A stretch of 64,000 nt of DNA. It comes from Cryobacterium sp. SO2. Its GTDB lineage: Bacteria > Actinomycetota > Actinomycetes > Actinomycetales > Microbacteriaceae. The position numbers were made by a program, and so were the translations under genes. The notes beneath the pieces were generated by a model. The model was not told the origin of the DNA. It worked only from the letters and a program-made list of their open reading frames with translations, and searched no databases. The stretch covers positions 1 through 64,000 of the forward strand of contig NZ_CP117849.1 in assembly GCF_026151165.2 (NCBI RefSeq), written 5' to 3'. Shown one piece after another: positions 1 through 12,542 of this stretch. Positions within the stretch are counted from its first letter, which is position 1. Every line of letters starts with the position of its first letter.

Positions 1-1419
1 ATGCCAGACGGGGAACAGCCCATCAGCGAAACATGGCGGTCGGTCCTGACCATCCTGGAGTCCGATGATTCCATCACTCCCATGCTGTACGGCTTCCTGA
101 ACCTGGTCGAACCCAAGGGCATCGCCGCCGGCACGTTCTACCTCGAGGTTCCGAACGAGTTCACCGCGAGCATGCTCAACCAGCGGATGCGCGTTCCCCT
201 GCTCACCGCGATGGGCCAGCTCAACGAGTCGGTCGCCGTCTCGACCTTCTATGTCGTGGTCAACCCCGAGCTCGAGCAGGAATCCCTCCGGCCGGTGCAG
301 GAGCCTGTCCACCAGCCCGACATCGAGATGCCGGCCTCGCCGCAGTCCGTGTTCGAGAGCCCCGCACCGGAAAGCCCGCACGACACCAGGTTGAACGCGA
401 AGTACAGCTTCGACAACTTCGTCATCGGCCAGTCCAACCGGTTCGCCCACGCCGCGGCCGTCGCCGTGGCCGAGGCCCCCGCCAAGGCATACAACCCCCT
501 CTTCATCTACGGATCCTCCGGACTGGGCAAGACCCACCTTTTGCACGCCATCGGCCACTACGCGATGAGCCTGTATCCCGGCATCCGTGTTCGTTATGTC
601 AGCTCCGAGGAGTTCACCAACGACTTCATCAACTCGATCGCGAACAACCGCGGGTCCGCATTCCAGAACCGCTACCGCAACATCGACATTCTGATGATCG
701 ACGACATCCAGTTTCTGCAGGGCAAGGCGGAGACGCAGGAAGCGTTCTTCCACACGTTCAACACCCTGCACGACCACAACAAGCAGGTGGTCATCACCAG
801 CGACCTGCCGCCCAAGGCCCTCACCGGGTTCGAAGACCGGATGCGCTCCCGCTTCGAGTGGGGCCTCATCACCGACGTGCAGGCGCCCGACCTGGAGACG
901 CGTATCGCGATCCTCCGCAAGAAGGCACAGAGCGAGAAGCTGCAGGTGCCGCACGACATCCTCGAGTTCATGGCATCGAAGGTGTCGTCCAACATCCGTG
1001 AACTCGAGGGAACCCTCATCCGGGTGACCGCTTTCGCGAGCCTGAACCGCACCCCGGTGGACATGAACCTGGTGCAGACGGTACTCAAGGACGTGATCAC
1101 GCTCGACGAGGACAACGTGATCGCGCCGGTGGACATCATCACCAACACCGCGGACTACTTCAAGCTCACCGTCGACGACCTATACGGATCGTCCAGGTCA
1201 CAGGCCGTCGCAACCGCGAGGCAGATTGCAATGTACCTCTGCCGGGAACTGACGAATCTGTCCCTTCCCAAGATCGGCCAGCTCTTCGGTAACCGCGACC
1301 ACACGACCGTGATGTACGCGAACAAGAAGATCAGCGAACTCATGAAGGAGCGCCGGTCCATCTACAACCAGGTGACGGAACTCACAAACCGCATCAAACA
1401 GGATCACCGCTACAAGTAA
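1..1419 (+). CDS. dnaA: Chromosomal replication initiator protein DnaA
   Basis: Binds DnaA boxes at oriC, melts the origin and recruits the replicative helicase. The 472-residue product has the family layout: an N-terminal helicase-interaction domain (about 1-90), a variable linker (about 90-130), an AAA+ core with Walker A GSSGLGKT at 171-178 and Walker B LMIDD at 231-235, and a C-terminal DNA-binding domain ending in the DnaA signature around GNRDHTTVMYANKK. The ATG is the first base of the window, so its promoter and any upstream start cannot be seen. It is followed by oriC and dnaN, the usual bacterial order. Confidence 0.98.
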   Translation: MPDGEQPISETWRSVLTILESDDSITPMLYGFLNLVEPKGIAAGTFYLEVPNEFTASMLNQRMRVPLLTAMGQLNESVAVSTFYVVVNPELEQESLRPVQEPVHQPDIEMPASPQSVFESPAPESPHDTRLNAKYSFDNFVIGQSNRFAHAAAVAVAEAPAKAYNPLFIYGSSGLGKTHLLHAIGHYAMSLYPGIRVRYVSSEEFTNDFINSIANNRGSAFQNRYRNIDILMIDDIQFLQGKAETQEAFFHTFNTLHDHNKQVVITSDLPPKALTGFEDRMRSRFEWGLITDVQAPDLETRIAILRKKAQSEKLQVPHDILEFMASKVSSNIRELEGTLIRVTAFASLNRTPVDMNLVQTVLKDVITLDEDNVIAPVDIITNTADYFKLTVDDLYGSSRSQAVATARQIAMYLCRELTNLSLPKIGQLFGNRDHTTVMYANKKISELMKERRSIYNQVTELTNRIKQDHRYK

Positions 1420-1784
1420 GAGAAAATTTTTTTGGTTTTCGTACCTGTGGATAACCCTGTGGAAACTCATCGGACAACTTGCTCCGGCCTGTAGAAACTG
1501 AGCGGCGTCTTGTGAAAACTCTGAATTACAGAAACAACTTCCTGTCATTCATTGGCGTTAACGCTCACAGGGCGTCCACAAGTTACACGTTTGTGGTTCC
1601 CAGTCGTTCAGGGCGATCCACAGAGTTATGCACAGTTTCCACACCGGTTAAGAAGATTAACGATTAACTTAATTAGCTCCAGGTCCAACAACCTTTACTC
1701 GCCCAGGCTCACAAGAAATGGGCCGCCGATAAACCCGACTAGCATTGAGGCCGTATCCAGGTCTCCATCGACAGGAGTGACTTC
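1420..1784. other. oriC: Chromosomal origin of replication (oriC), dnaA-dnaN spacer
   Basis: This 365-bp gene-free spacer lies between dnaA and dnaN, the standard actinobacterial oriC location. It holds a perfect DnaA box (TTATCCACA, minus strand, 1446-1454) and several near matches: 1458-1466 (GTTTCCACA on the minus strand), 1572-1580 (GCGTCCACA), 1614-1622 (CGATCCACA), 1626-1634 (TTATGCACA) and 1635-1643 (GTTTCCACA). An AT-rich stretch at 1646-1680 (GATTAACGATTAACTTAATT region) next to the last boxes is the best candidate unwinding element. A run of seven T sits just after the dnaA stop (about 1428-1434). The assignment rests on position and box density. Confidence 0.92.
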
Positions 1785-2933
1785 GTGAGATTTCAGGCCA
1801 ACCGGGACGTCTTCAGCGAAGCCGTATCTTTCGCTGTAAAACTCCTTCCCCAGCGCACCACCCTGCCCATTTTGAGCGGTGTGTTGATCGAAGCGACCGA
1901 AACCGGCCTGATCCTGTCGTCGTTCGACTACGAAGTGTCGGCTCAGACCGAAATCGCCGCCGATGTCGAAGAGACCGGCAAGGTACTCGTCTCGGGTCGC
2001 CTGCTCGCTGAGATCGCCAGCCGGATGCCCAACGCCCCGGTACGGTTCTCGACCAACGAGTCCCGGATCACCGTCAGTTGCGGCACCGCGAACTTCACTC
2101 TGCTGTCTATGCCGGTAGAGGAATATCCAAGCATTCCCCAGGTCAGCGCCCAATCGGGCCTCGTTCCTGCTGAGGAATTCGCCGCGGCGGTCTCCCAGGT
2201 CGCCGTCGCCGCGTCCCGGGATGACGTCACCCCGGTGATCACCGGCGTTCAGCTGCAGATCACCGAGAACAGCATCAGCCTCGTGGCCACCGACCGTTAC
2301 CGGGTGGCCGTGCGCGAGATCGACTGGGACCCGGGAGCCAACCAGGCGCAGGAGCCGATCACCGCCCTCGTCCCGGCCCGCACTCTGCAGGAGGTCGGCA
2401 AGACCTTCGGCCACAGCGGCACCATCTCCGTGGCGATCACCAGCACCGACGACCGCGAACTGATTGCGTTCACCGCCGACAAGAAGACCGTCACCTCGCT
2501 GCTGATCAAGGGCAACTACCCGCCCGTGCGCCGGCTCTTCCCCGACAACGTCGACAACTACGCCGTGATGAACACCGCTGAACTGATCGAGGCCACCCGC
2601 CGCGTGCAGCTGGTGCTCGAGCGTGAAGCCGCCCTCCGGTTCAGCTTCACGACCGACGGGCTCACGCTCGAGGCGATCGGCTCCGAACAGGCCCAGGCCT
2701 CGGAGACCATCGACGCGATCCTCTCCGGCGGTGACACCGTGGTGTCCCTCAAGCCGCAGTTCCTGCTCGACGGCCTCGGCGCCGTGCACTCCGAATTCGT
2801 GCGGATCTCGTTCACCAAGACCGAGAACCCCAACAAGCCCGGGCCGGTGCTGATCACCAGCCAGACGTCACGCGAGCAGCCGGGCGCCGACAGCTACCGT
2901 TACCTGCTCCAGCCGAACCTCCTTCTGCGCTAG
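1785..2933 (+). CDS. dnaN: DNA polymerase III beta subunit (sliding clamp)
   Basis: Ring-shaped processivity clamp that tethers DNA polymerase III and other clamp-binding proteins to DNA. The 382-residue product matches the three-domain clamp length and begins MRFQANRDVF, the typical actinobacterial start. The chosen start is GTG at 1785, preceded by an AGGAG ribosome site at 1773-1777, seven bases upstream. It lies directly downstream of oriC and 43 bp before gnd. Confidence 0.97.
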   Translation: MRFQANRDVFSEAVSFAVKLLPQRTTLPILSGVLIEATETGLILSSFDYEVSAQTEIAADVEETGKVLVSGRLLAEIASRMPNAPVRFSTNESRITVSCGTANFTLLSMPVEEYPSIPQVSAQSGLVPAEEFAAAVSQVAVAASRDDVTPVITGVQLQITENSISLVATDRYRVAVREIDWDPGANQAQEPITALVPARTLQEVGKTFGHSGTISVAITSTDDRELIAFTADKKTVTSLLIKGNYPPVRRLFPDNVDNYAVMNTAELIEATRRVQLVLEREAALRFSFTTDGLTLEAIGSEQAQASETIDAILSGGDTVVSLKPQFLLDGLGAVHSEFVRISFTKTENPNKPGPVLITSQTSREQPGADSYRYLLQPNLLLR

Positions 2934-2976
2934 CGATACCGCCCCACCAGCACGACACGAACCACGAAGGACAGCC

Positions 2977-3864
2977 ATGCACATCGGAATCGTCGGCCTC
3001 GGAAAAATGGGTGCGAACATGCGAGACCGGCTGCGCGCCGCCGGTCTCGAGGTGACCGGTTACGACCGCAACCCCGACGTGTCGGATGTCGCATCCACCG
3101 ACGAGCTGATCGCTGCCCTTCCGGCCCCGCGGCTGGTCTGGGTGATGGTCCCCGCCGGTGCGATCACCACCGCGGTGATCGCCGACCTGGCCACCAAGCT
3201 CTCCCCCGAGGACCTCGTCATCGACGGTGGCAACTCACGCTTCACCGATGACTTCACCCACTCGGCCCTGTTGGCCGAACAGGGTGTGCACTACGTCGAC
3301 GCCGGTGTGTCCGGCGGCGTGTGGGGCGCTACCAACGGCTTCGGCCTGATGGTCGGTGGCGACGCCGCCGACGTGGAACGCGCGATGCCGGTCTTCGACG
3401 CGTTGCGCCCCGAGGGTCCCCGCGAAGAAGGTTTCGTGCACGCGGGCAAGGTCGGCGCCGGCCACTACGCCAAGATGGTGCACAACGGCATCGAATACGC
3501 CCTCATGCAGGCGTACGCCGAAGGCTACGAACTCCTCGAAAAGCGCGACGACCTGATCCAGGACGTTCCGGGAGTCTTCACCGCCTGGCAGCGCGGAACC
3601 GTGGTGCGGTCCTGGCTGCTCGAACTCCTCGTACGCGCCCTCAAGGACGACCCGCAGCTGAGCGACATCGAAGGCTACGTCGAAGACTCCGGCGAGGGCC
3701 GCTGGACCATCGAGGAAGCCATCAATAACGCCGTGCCGGTTCCCGCGATCAGCGCCTCGATCTTCGCCCGATTCACCTCCCGCCAGGAGGACTCACCGGC
3801 CATGAAGGCGGTGGCAGCGCTGCGGAACCAGTTCGGCGGCCATGCCATAAAGAAGGCAGACTGA
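2977..3864 (+). CDS. gnd: 6-phosphogluconate dehydrogenase, short (NAD-type) form
   Basis: Oxidative decarboxylation of 6-phosphogluconate to ribulose 5-phosphate in the pentose phosphate pathway. At 295 residues it is the short form rather than the ~470-residue NADP enzyme. It begins with a Rossmann motif (GLGKMGANM, residues about 7-15) and carries the family patterns GGNSRF and KVGAGHYAKMVHNGIEY, which hold the catalytic Lys and Asn. Its position between dnaN and recF is a conserved Micrococcales arrangement and does not imply a replication role. The stop lies 8 bp before recF, so co-transcription is likely. Cofactor preference is inferred from length only. Confidence 0.92.
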   Translation: MHIGIVGLGKMGANMRDRLRAAGLEVTGYDRNPDVSDVASTDELIAALPAPRLVWVMVPAGAITTAVIADLATKLSPEDLVIDGGNSRFTDDFTHSALLAEQGVHYVDAGVSGGVWGATNGFGLMVGGDAADVERAMPVFDALRPEGPREEGFVHAGKVGAGHYAKMVHNGIEYALMQAYAEGYELLEKRDDLIQDVPGVFTAWQRGTVVRSWLLELLVRALKDDPQLSDIEGYVEDSGEGRWTIEEAINNAVPVPAISASIFARFTSRQEDSPAMKAVAALRNQFGGHAIKKAD

Positions 3865-3871
3865 TCCTCGC

Positions 3872-5059
3872 GTGCGGGTCACACACCTCTCACTCACCGA
3901 CTTCCGCAACTATGCAGAAGCCGAGGTACCGTTCGGCCCCGGCCCGAATCTGATCGTGGGGCGCAACGGCCAGGGCAAGACCAACCTGGTTGAAGCGCTC
4001 GGATTCCTCAGCACGCTCAGCTCCCACCGGGTCTCCCAGACCGGCGCAATGGTGCGTTCGGGCCAGGACGCCGCGATCATCCGTGCCCGGCTCGAACACA
4101 ATGGCCGGGATATCCTCGCCGAGGTGCAGATCAACCGTTCCGGACTCAACCGGGCCCAGATCAACCGTTCGGTGATCAAGACCCGCGAACTGCCCCGATA
4201 CTTCTCCAGCGTGCTCTTCGCCCCTGAAGACCTCGCCTTGGTCCGCGGCGACCCATCCGGCCGCCGCCGGTTCCTGGACCAGCTGCTGGTACTGCGGAGC
4301 CCCCGGCTCTCCGGGGTGCTCACGGACTACGACCGGGTACTCAAACAGCGGAACACCCTGCTCAAATCGGCCCGGGCATCCGGCCTGAAGACCACCCAGC
4401 TCGGCACCCTGGACATCTGGGACGAACGCCTGGTGGCCCTGGGCTCCGAAATCATCGACGCCCGCGCCGATCTGGTCGCCCAACTGCTGCCGCCGCTGCA
4501 CAACGCCTACCAGGCTGTGGCCGGCGCCGACCACGGACCGAACCTGGTTGCTTCCCTGAGCATTCTCGGCGCTGACGAGGAATCCGACGAGACCGGCTCC
4601 CCCGCCGCCACACCCCCGGCCGGCGGCAGCGACACCGCCGGCACCTTCCGCGCCGCGCTGGCCGGACTGCGCCGCAAGGAGCTGGACCGCGGCATGACCC
4701 TGGCCGGACCGCACCGTGACGACCTGGTCTTCGAACTGAACAACCTGCCGGCCAAGGGCTATGCCAGCCACGGCGAATCCTGGTCGTTCGCGCTCGCCCT
4801 CAAGCTCGCATCCGCCGAACTGCTGCGCCGGGATTCATCCAGCGGCGACCCGGTACTCATCCTCGACGACGTCTTCGCCGAGCTCGACCAGTCCCGGCGA
4901 CGCCGCCTCGCGACTGCCGTGACCGGATACGAACAGGTGCTCATCACCGCGGCCGTCTTCGAAGACGTGCCCGAGATCCTGGCCGCACACGCAATTCATA
5001 TTAATGCCGGCGCCGTCGTCGACGGGCCCGCGGCCGAAACCGAGCCCGACAATGGCTGA
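3872..5059 (+). CDS. recF: DNA replication and repair protein RecF
   Basis: SMC-like ATPase that works with RecO and RecR to load RecA at single-strand gaps. The 395-residue product has the Walker A motif GRNGQGKT at residues 30-37, an ABC-type signature region in the middle, and a Walker B/D-loop near LILDDVFAELD (about residues 330-340), all as in the family. A stretch rich in Gly, Ala, Pro and Thr at about 230-250 is a local insertion. The GTG start at 3872 is 8 bp after gnd; the 3' end overlaps the next gene by 8 bp. Confidence 0.95.
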   Translation: MRVTHLSLTDFRNYAEAEVPFGPGPNLIVGRNGQGKTNLVEALGFLSTLSSHRVSQTGAMVRSGQDAAIIRARLEHNGRDILAEVQINRSGLNRAQINRSVIKTRELPRYFSSVLFAPEDLALVRGDPSGRRRFLDQLLVLRSPRLSGVLTDYDRVLKQRNTLLKSARASGLKTTQLGTLDIWDERLVALGSEIIDARADLVAQLLPPLHNAYQAVAGADHGPNLVASLSILGADEESDETGSPAATPPAGGSDTAGTFRAALAGLRRKELDRGMTLAGPHRDDLVFELNNLPAKGYASHGESWSFALALKLASAELLRRDSSSGDPVLILDDVFAELDQSRRRRLATAVTGYEQVLITAAVFEDVPEILAAHAIHINAGAVVDGPAAETEPDNG

Positions 5060-5540
5060 ACACAGCGAGGCAGCGAAGGTCTACCTGCGGTTCAAGGACG
5101 TTTTCGGCGACCCCAACGCCGCGCGCAAGCGCACCCGGCGCAAGGCCAGCCCGCAGATCGGGTCCAGCGTGCCGTTCGGTGCCGGCCGGGATCCGCGCGG
5201 ACTCGGCGAAACCATCAACTCACTGACCGCGCAGCTGGGCTGGAACTCCCCGATGGCCCAGTCCGACCTGCTCGGCTCCTGGATCGAACTCGCCGGAGAA
5301 GAGACTGCGAAGCACTCCACCCCCGCCGGCATCGACGAGGGCATTCTCACCGTGCACTGCGAGTCGACCGCCTGGGCCACACAACTGCGAATGATGAGGG
5401 TGGAGATCATGACGCACATCGCTCAGAAGTTCCCCGATGCCGGCATCGCCGCAATTCGTTTTCAAGGGCCTAACGCGCCCTCCTGGAAAAAGGGTCCCAG
5501 ATCAATTCCAGGGCGGGGTCCACGCGATACCTACGGGTAG
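5052..5540 (+). CDS. dciA: DUF721 / DciA-family protein
   Basis: DUF721 proteins (DciA) assist loading of the DnaB replicative helicase in bacteria that lack DnaC; that role is known for the family, not shown here. The 162-residue product starts at ATG 5052, overlapping the recF stop by 8 bp; an in-frame upstream ATG at 5004 lies inside recF and is less likely. The conserved core is in the C-terminal half (LGSWIELAGEETAKHSTP and VHCESTAWATQLRMM). The N-terminal ~60 residues are basic and probably disordered. The recF-DUF721-gyrB neighbourhood is standard for actinobacteria. Confidence 0.85.
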   Translation: MAEHSEAAKVYLRFKDVFGDPNAARKRTRRKASPQIGSSVPFGAGRDPRGLGETINSLTAQLGWNSPMAQSDLLGSWIELAGEETAKHSTPAGIDEGILTVHCESTAWATQLRMMRVEIMTHIAQKFPDAGIAAIRFQGPNAPSWKKGPRSIPGRGPRDTYG

Positions 5541-5616
5541 GGAGACAAATCAGGTCAACCATGCGAATAAAACGCGTCAAACGGCGGATTTGGCCTCTGG
5601 GGTCCAGGTCGTTTGG

Positions 5617-5622
5617 TAGGCT
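5617..5622 (+). promoter_or_regulatory. Candidate -10 element upstream of gyrB
   Basis: TAGGCT at 5617-5622 matches the actinobacterial -10 pattern TANNNT in the 121-bp spacer between the DUF721 gene and gyrB. No clear -35 is seen. The transcript would have a leader of about 30 bases that contains the CAGGAG ribosome site at 5645-5650. Confidence 0.4.
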
Positions 5623-5661
5623 GAAGGGTCGCCTGTGCGACGGTCAGGAGCCCAATTTCAC

Positions 5662-7630
5662 ATGACAATTGAACCGAAAACTGAGCCGGAGCAGCACGCT
5701 TACGGCGCAGAAGACATCCAGGTTCTCGAAGGCCTCGAAGCTGTTCGCAAGCGACCCGGAATGTACATCGGTTCAACCGGTCCACGCGGTCTGCACCACC
5801 TGGTCTACGAGATCGTCGACAACTCCGTCGATGAGGCCCTCGCCGGGTACTGCGACACCATCGACATCCGCATCCTCGCCGACGGCGCGGTGCGCGTTCA
5901 GGACAACGGTCGCGGCATTCCCGTGGACATTCACAAGGCCGAGGGCAAGTCGACCGTCGAGGTTGTGCTGACTGTTCTGCACGCCGGTGGAAAGTTCGGC
6001 GGCGGCGGCTACGCGGTCTCCGGTGGTCTGCACGGCGTCGGCAGCTCCGTGGTCAACGCCCTCTCCAGCCGCCTCGAGGTCGAGGTGCGACGGCAGGGCA
6101 ACGCCTGGCGGCAGAGCTTCGCGAACGGTGTGCCGAACGAGTCACTGCACCAGGACGAGGTCTCCGACGAGACCGGCACCACGATCACCTTCTGGCCGAG
6201 CGCCGAGACGTTCGAAACCATCGACTTCGACTACGAGACGCTGCGCGCCCGCTTCCAGCAGATGGCCTTCCTCAACAAGGGCCTGAGCCTCACCCTCACC
6301 GATGAGCGCCCGGAGAGCCTCGACGCCGAGGGCAAGCCGCTCACCAACACGTTCATGTACGAGCAGGGCCTGATGGACTACGTGGCCTACCTCAACCGGG
6401 CCAAGAGGGCCGAGCTGGTCAACGACGAGATCATCTCGTTCGAGTTCGAAGACACCGAACGCAAGATCGCGCTCGAGGTGGCCATGCAGTGGACCACCGC
6501 ATACACCGAGAGCGTGCACACCTACGCGAACACCATCAACACCCACGAGGGCGGCACCCACGAAGAGGGCTTCCGCGCCGCGCTGACCACCCTGGTGAAC
6601 AAGTACGCCAGGGAAAAGGGCATCCTCAAGGAAAAGGACGACAACCTTTCCGGCGACGACGTGCGCGAGGGCCTGACCGCTGTCGTGTCGATCAAGCTCG
6701 CCGAACCGCAGTTCGAGGGCCAGACCAAGACCAAGCTGGGCAACACCGAGGCCAAGGCATTCGTGCAGCGCGTCGTCGGCGACCAGCTCTCCGACTGGTT
6801 CAACCGCAACCCCGTGCAGGCTCGCGAGATCATCCGCAAGTCCCTGCAGGCCGCGACGGCCCGCATGGCCGCCCGCAAGGCGCGCGAGACCGCCCGCCGC
6901 AAGGGCCTGCTCGAGGGCGGCGGAATGCCGGGCAAGCTCAAGGACTGCCAGAGCAAGGACCCTGCCTCCTCCGAGATCTTCATCGTCGAGGGTGACTCGG
7001 CCGGCGGCTCCGCCGTGCAGGGCCGCAACCCCGAAACCCAAGCGATCCTGCCGCTGCGCGGCAAGATCCTCAACGTGGAGAAGGCCCGGCTCGACCGGGC
7101 CCTCGCCAACGCCGAGGTACAGGCCATGATCACGGCGTTCGGTGCCGGACTGGGCGAGGACTTCAACCCGGACAAGGTGCGGTACCACAAGATCGTGCTG
7201 ATGGCCGATGCCGACGTCGACGGCCAGCACATCACCACCCTGCTGCTCACGTTGCTGTTCCGCTACATGCGCCCGCTGATCGACCTCGGTTACGTGTACC
7301 TGGCGCAGCCGCCGCTGTACCGGCTCAAGTGGTCGAACTCGGCCCACGAATACGTCTACTCCGACGCCGAACGAGATGCCCTGCTCGCCGATGGCGCCGC
7401 CGCCGGCAAGCGCATCCCCAAGGACAACGGCATCCAGCGCTACAAGGGTCTCGGTGAGATGGACTACAAGGAGCTGTGGGAAACCACCATGGCGCCCGAG
7501 TCCCGCACCCTGCTCCAGGTGACCCTGGACGACGCGGCAGCCGCCGACGAAATTTTCTCCACCCTGATGGGCGAAGACGTCGAATCCCGACGCAACTTCA
7601 TCCAGAAGAACGCGAAGGACGTGCGTTTCC

Positions 7631-7641
<11 letters not shown>
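5662..7641 (+). CDS. gyrB: DNA gyrase subunit B
   Basis: ATPase subunit of type II topoisomerase that introduces negative supercoils with GyrA. It has the GHKL ATP-binding fold (NSVDEALAGY, about residues 52-61), a transducer domain, and a TOPRIM domain with the catalytic Glu in EGDSAGG (Glu443) and the metal triad DADVD (516-520). I chose ATG 5662 (659 residues) because it follows a CAGGAG site; the ATG nine codons upstream overlaps that site. It overlaps the start of gyrA by 11 bp. Confidence 0.97.
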
Positions 7642-10211
<2,570 letters not shown>

Positions 10212-10219
<8 letters not shown>

Positions 10220-10619
10220 TGTCGCCGAGAAACTGGCCAAGAAGTCGAGTCGAGGTGCAACCACGTCCAAGCAGGTACGTCTGAAGCTCGTGTACGTCGA
10301 CTTCTGGTCGGCCGTCAAGCTGTCCTTCCTAATCGCGGTGTGCCTGGCCGTCGTGACCATCGTCGCGACGTTCCTCACCTTCACGGTGCTCAACGGCACC
10401 GGCATCTTCACCCAGATCGACGCCCTGTACACCGACATCGCGGGCAGCTCTTCGCAGCTGACCACGATCCTGTCGATCGGCAACGTCATGGGCTTCGCGG
10501 TTGTCGTGGCGGTCATCAACACCGTCGTCATCACCGCACTCGGCGCTATTTTCGCCGTGCTGTACAACCTGAGCGTCAAGGTCACCGGAGGCCTGCTCGT
10601 CGGATTCACCAACAACTGA
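10212..10619 (+). CDS. DUF3566 membrane protein
   Basis: A 135-residue inner-membrane protein of the DUF3566 family, which sits directly downstream of gyrA across actinobacteria (counterpart of M. tuberculosis Rv0007). It has a basic N-terminus and two hydrophobic spans, at about residues 37-62 and 92-118. It overlaps gyrA by 8 bp, so it is translationally coupled to gyrase. The function of the family is not established. Confidence 0.88.
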
Positions 10620-10703
10620 TCGTCGGATGCCCGATCGGGGTCGCCTCGCGGCCTCGATTGGGACTTTTCGCCGGTTTCCGTTAGTCTGAAACCTGCCCAA
10701 TAG

Positions 10704-10777
10704 GGGGATATAGCTCAGTTGGTTAGAGCGCTTCGCTGATAACGAAGAGGTCCCAGGTTCAAATCCCGGTATCCCCA
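10704..10777 (+). tRNA. tRNA-Ile (GAT)
   Basis: A 74-nt cloverleaf: acceptor GGGGATA pairs with TATCCCC, D-arm AGCTCAGTTGGTTAGAGC, anticodon stem CTTCG/CGAAG with loop anticodon GAT at 10738-10740, and T-arm GGTTCAAATCC. CCA is not encoded. It precedes tRNA-Ala, the usual pair downstream of gyrA in actinobacteria. Confidence 0.97.
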
Positions 10778-10836
10778 CGTAGTTCAAGAAAAGCCTTACA
10801 TCTCCACCAGATCCTCGTCTACTGAGGAACCGGTTC

Positions 10837-10909
10837 GGGGCCATAGCTCAATTGGTAGAGCGCCTGCTTTGCAAGCAGGAGGTCCGGGGTTCGATTCCCC
10901 GTGGCTCCA
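10837..10909 (+). tRNA. tRNA-Ala (TGC)
   Basis: A 73-nt cloverleaf: acceptor GGGGCCA pairs with TGGCTCC (one G-T pair), anticodon stem CCTGC/GCAGG with anticodon TGC at 10870-10872, and T-arm GGTTCGATTCC. It is 59 bp after tRNA-Ile and is followed by a hairpin terminator. Confidence 0.97.
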
Positions 10910-10916
10910 CAGAAAG

Positions 10917-10949
10917 AAACCCCAGTCGGCTCGTGCCGGCTGGGGTTTT
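10917..10949 (+). terminator. Intrinsic terminator after tRNA-Ala
   Basis: A 14-bp stem (arms 10917-10930 and 10935-10948, one G-T pair) with a TCGT loop ends in TTTT. It closes the gyrA-DUF3566-tRNA unit and lies 15 bp before the convergent MATE gene stop. Confidence 0.85.
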
Positions 10950-10963
10950 CTCGTTCTCACGGG

Positions 10964-12412
10964 TCAGCCAGCCGCCTGCTCGAGGAGTTCCTCGGCGCGC
11001 TCAGGGCTGCCGCCGGCAAGGCCGGCTTCGATCGTGCGACGCGAGGCGGCCCACATCCCGATGCCGACGAGCAGCACGGCGCTCTCCGTGACGGTGAGCG
11101 CCCAGATGATGCCGGGCAGGCCGAACCAGAGGTTGCCCAACAGCACGATCGGAATGAACAGGATCCCCTGGGTCACCGACATCACCGTGGCTGCCATCGC
11201 CAGCCCGGTGGCCTGGAAGAGTGACGTGATGAGGCCGGTGAACCCATTGGCCACCATCGCCACCAGTTGCGCGGTGAGGATGCTCACGCCGATGACCAGA
11301 ACAGTGGGGTCGGAGACGAAGGCGGAGAAGACCTCCTCGCGGAAGGCGAACACGGCCGCGGAGAAGAGCAAGGCGATACCGCCGACGGCGATGAAGGATG
11401 CGCGCAGCGCCGCGGAGAGCCGGGCCTGGTCGCCCTTGCCGTAGGAGTAGGCCAGGAGCGGCAGAACCCCGATGGTGACACCCATCAGCAGGAACTCCGG
11501 CACCTGTGCGATCCGCACGGCGACGCCCATGGCCGCGAGCGGCCCGTCGCCGTAGCCGGCCGCCAGGTTGTTGAGCACCAGCGAGGTGACGATCAGGAAC
11601 GCGGATTGCAGCAGGGTGCCGACGCCGACGCCGAGCACAGGGCGCAACACCGTGGGCGAGAGGGTGAACCACCGGGGCGCGAGGCTGACGTGCTCGCTGT
11701 GGCGGGTGAGCCAGAAGGCGAAATAGCCGACGACACCGAGGTTCGCCAGACCCATCGACAGTGCGGCACCCGCGACGCCCCAGTGCAGCACGAGGATGAA
11801 CAACACGTCGAAGACGACATTGGCCACCACCGACGCTATGAGCCCCACCATCACCTGGCGGGCGGCGCCCTCCGCCCGCACGATCTGCTCGAGGCAGACG
11901 GCCGCGGCGAGCACGGGCACGAAGGCCAGCATGACGCCGACGAATGCTGTCGTCGGTGGCACGGCGGCCGCGGTCGCGCCGAGCAGGGCCACCAGGGGGT
12001 GCAGCAGGAGCAGCCCGATGCCGCCCACCACGGTGCCGGCCATCACCGCTCCCCAGACGGCGAAGGAGGAGACCCGCTTGATGCCGTCGACCTGGGCGGG
12101 TTCCTGTTCCGCTCGGCCGAGGAGGCGAGAGATCATCGCGCCGCCGCCGACACCGAACACGTTCCCGACCGCCATGACAAGGCCCAGAATCGGGGAACCC
12201 AACGTGATCGCCGCCAGCAGGGCGGTGTCGTGGAGGGATCCGATCACGCCGGCGTTGACGAGGTTGTAGATTGCGCCCACGATCATCGCGGCGGCCATCG
12301 GCACGCAGAGGTGCACCAGGGCGCTGATGATCGGGGCCGACGAGAGGTACCACCGGTTGGTGCGGACCGGGTCTGGCATTCCTTCGGATTCGAGGTGTGT
12401 GGTGGTGTTCAT
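10964..12412 (-). CDS. MATE-family multidrug/sodium efflux transporter
   Basis: Secondary exporter of the MATE family, which expels cationic drugs or metabolites in exchange for H+ or Na+. The 482-residue product is the usual family length and shows roughly twelve hydrophobic spans as two repeated bundles. The first bundle carries the NAGVIGSLHDTALLAA region and GGGAMISRLLGR, typical of bacterial MATE proteins. It lies 130 bp downstream of a MarR regulator on the same strand, which suggests a regulator-exporter operon induced by the substrate. The substrate cannot be read from sequence. Confidence 0.88.
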   Translation of the reverse strand: MNTTTHLESEGMPDPVRTNRWYLSSAPIISALVHLCVPMAAAMIVGAIYNLVNAGVIGSLHDTALLAAITLGSPILGLVMAVGNVFGVGGGAMISRLLGRAEQEPAQVDGIKRVSSFAVWGAVMAGTVVGGIGLLLLHPLVALLGATAAAVPPTTAFVGVMLAFVPVLAAAVCLEQIVRAEGAARQVMVGLIASVVANVVFDVLFILVLHWGVAGAALSMGLANLGVVGYFAFWLTRHSEHVSLAPRWFTLSPTVLRPVLGVGVGTLLQSAFLIVTSLVLNNLAAGYGDGPLAAMGVAVRIAQVPEFLLMGVTIGVLPLLAYSYGKGDQARLSAALRASFIAVGGIALLFSAAVFAFREEVFSAFVSDPTVLVIGVSILTAQLVAMVANGFTGLITSLFQATGLAMAATVMSVTQGILFIPIVLLGNLWFGLPGIIWALTVTESAVLLVGIGMWAASRRTIEAGLAGGSPERAEELLEQAAG

Positions 12413-12542
12413 GGCTGGCCTTTCCGGGCAGGTTCGAGCGCGCGCCGACGAACGCCGGCACGGCGAAGGGAGATTCAGGTTTGTCGGGGCGCGCCGAAGG
12501 TCGCCGGCACGGGGTGGCCGGCGTGGCTAGGCGGTGTGGCGG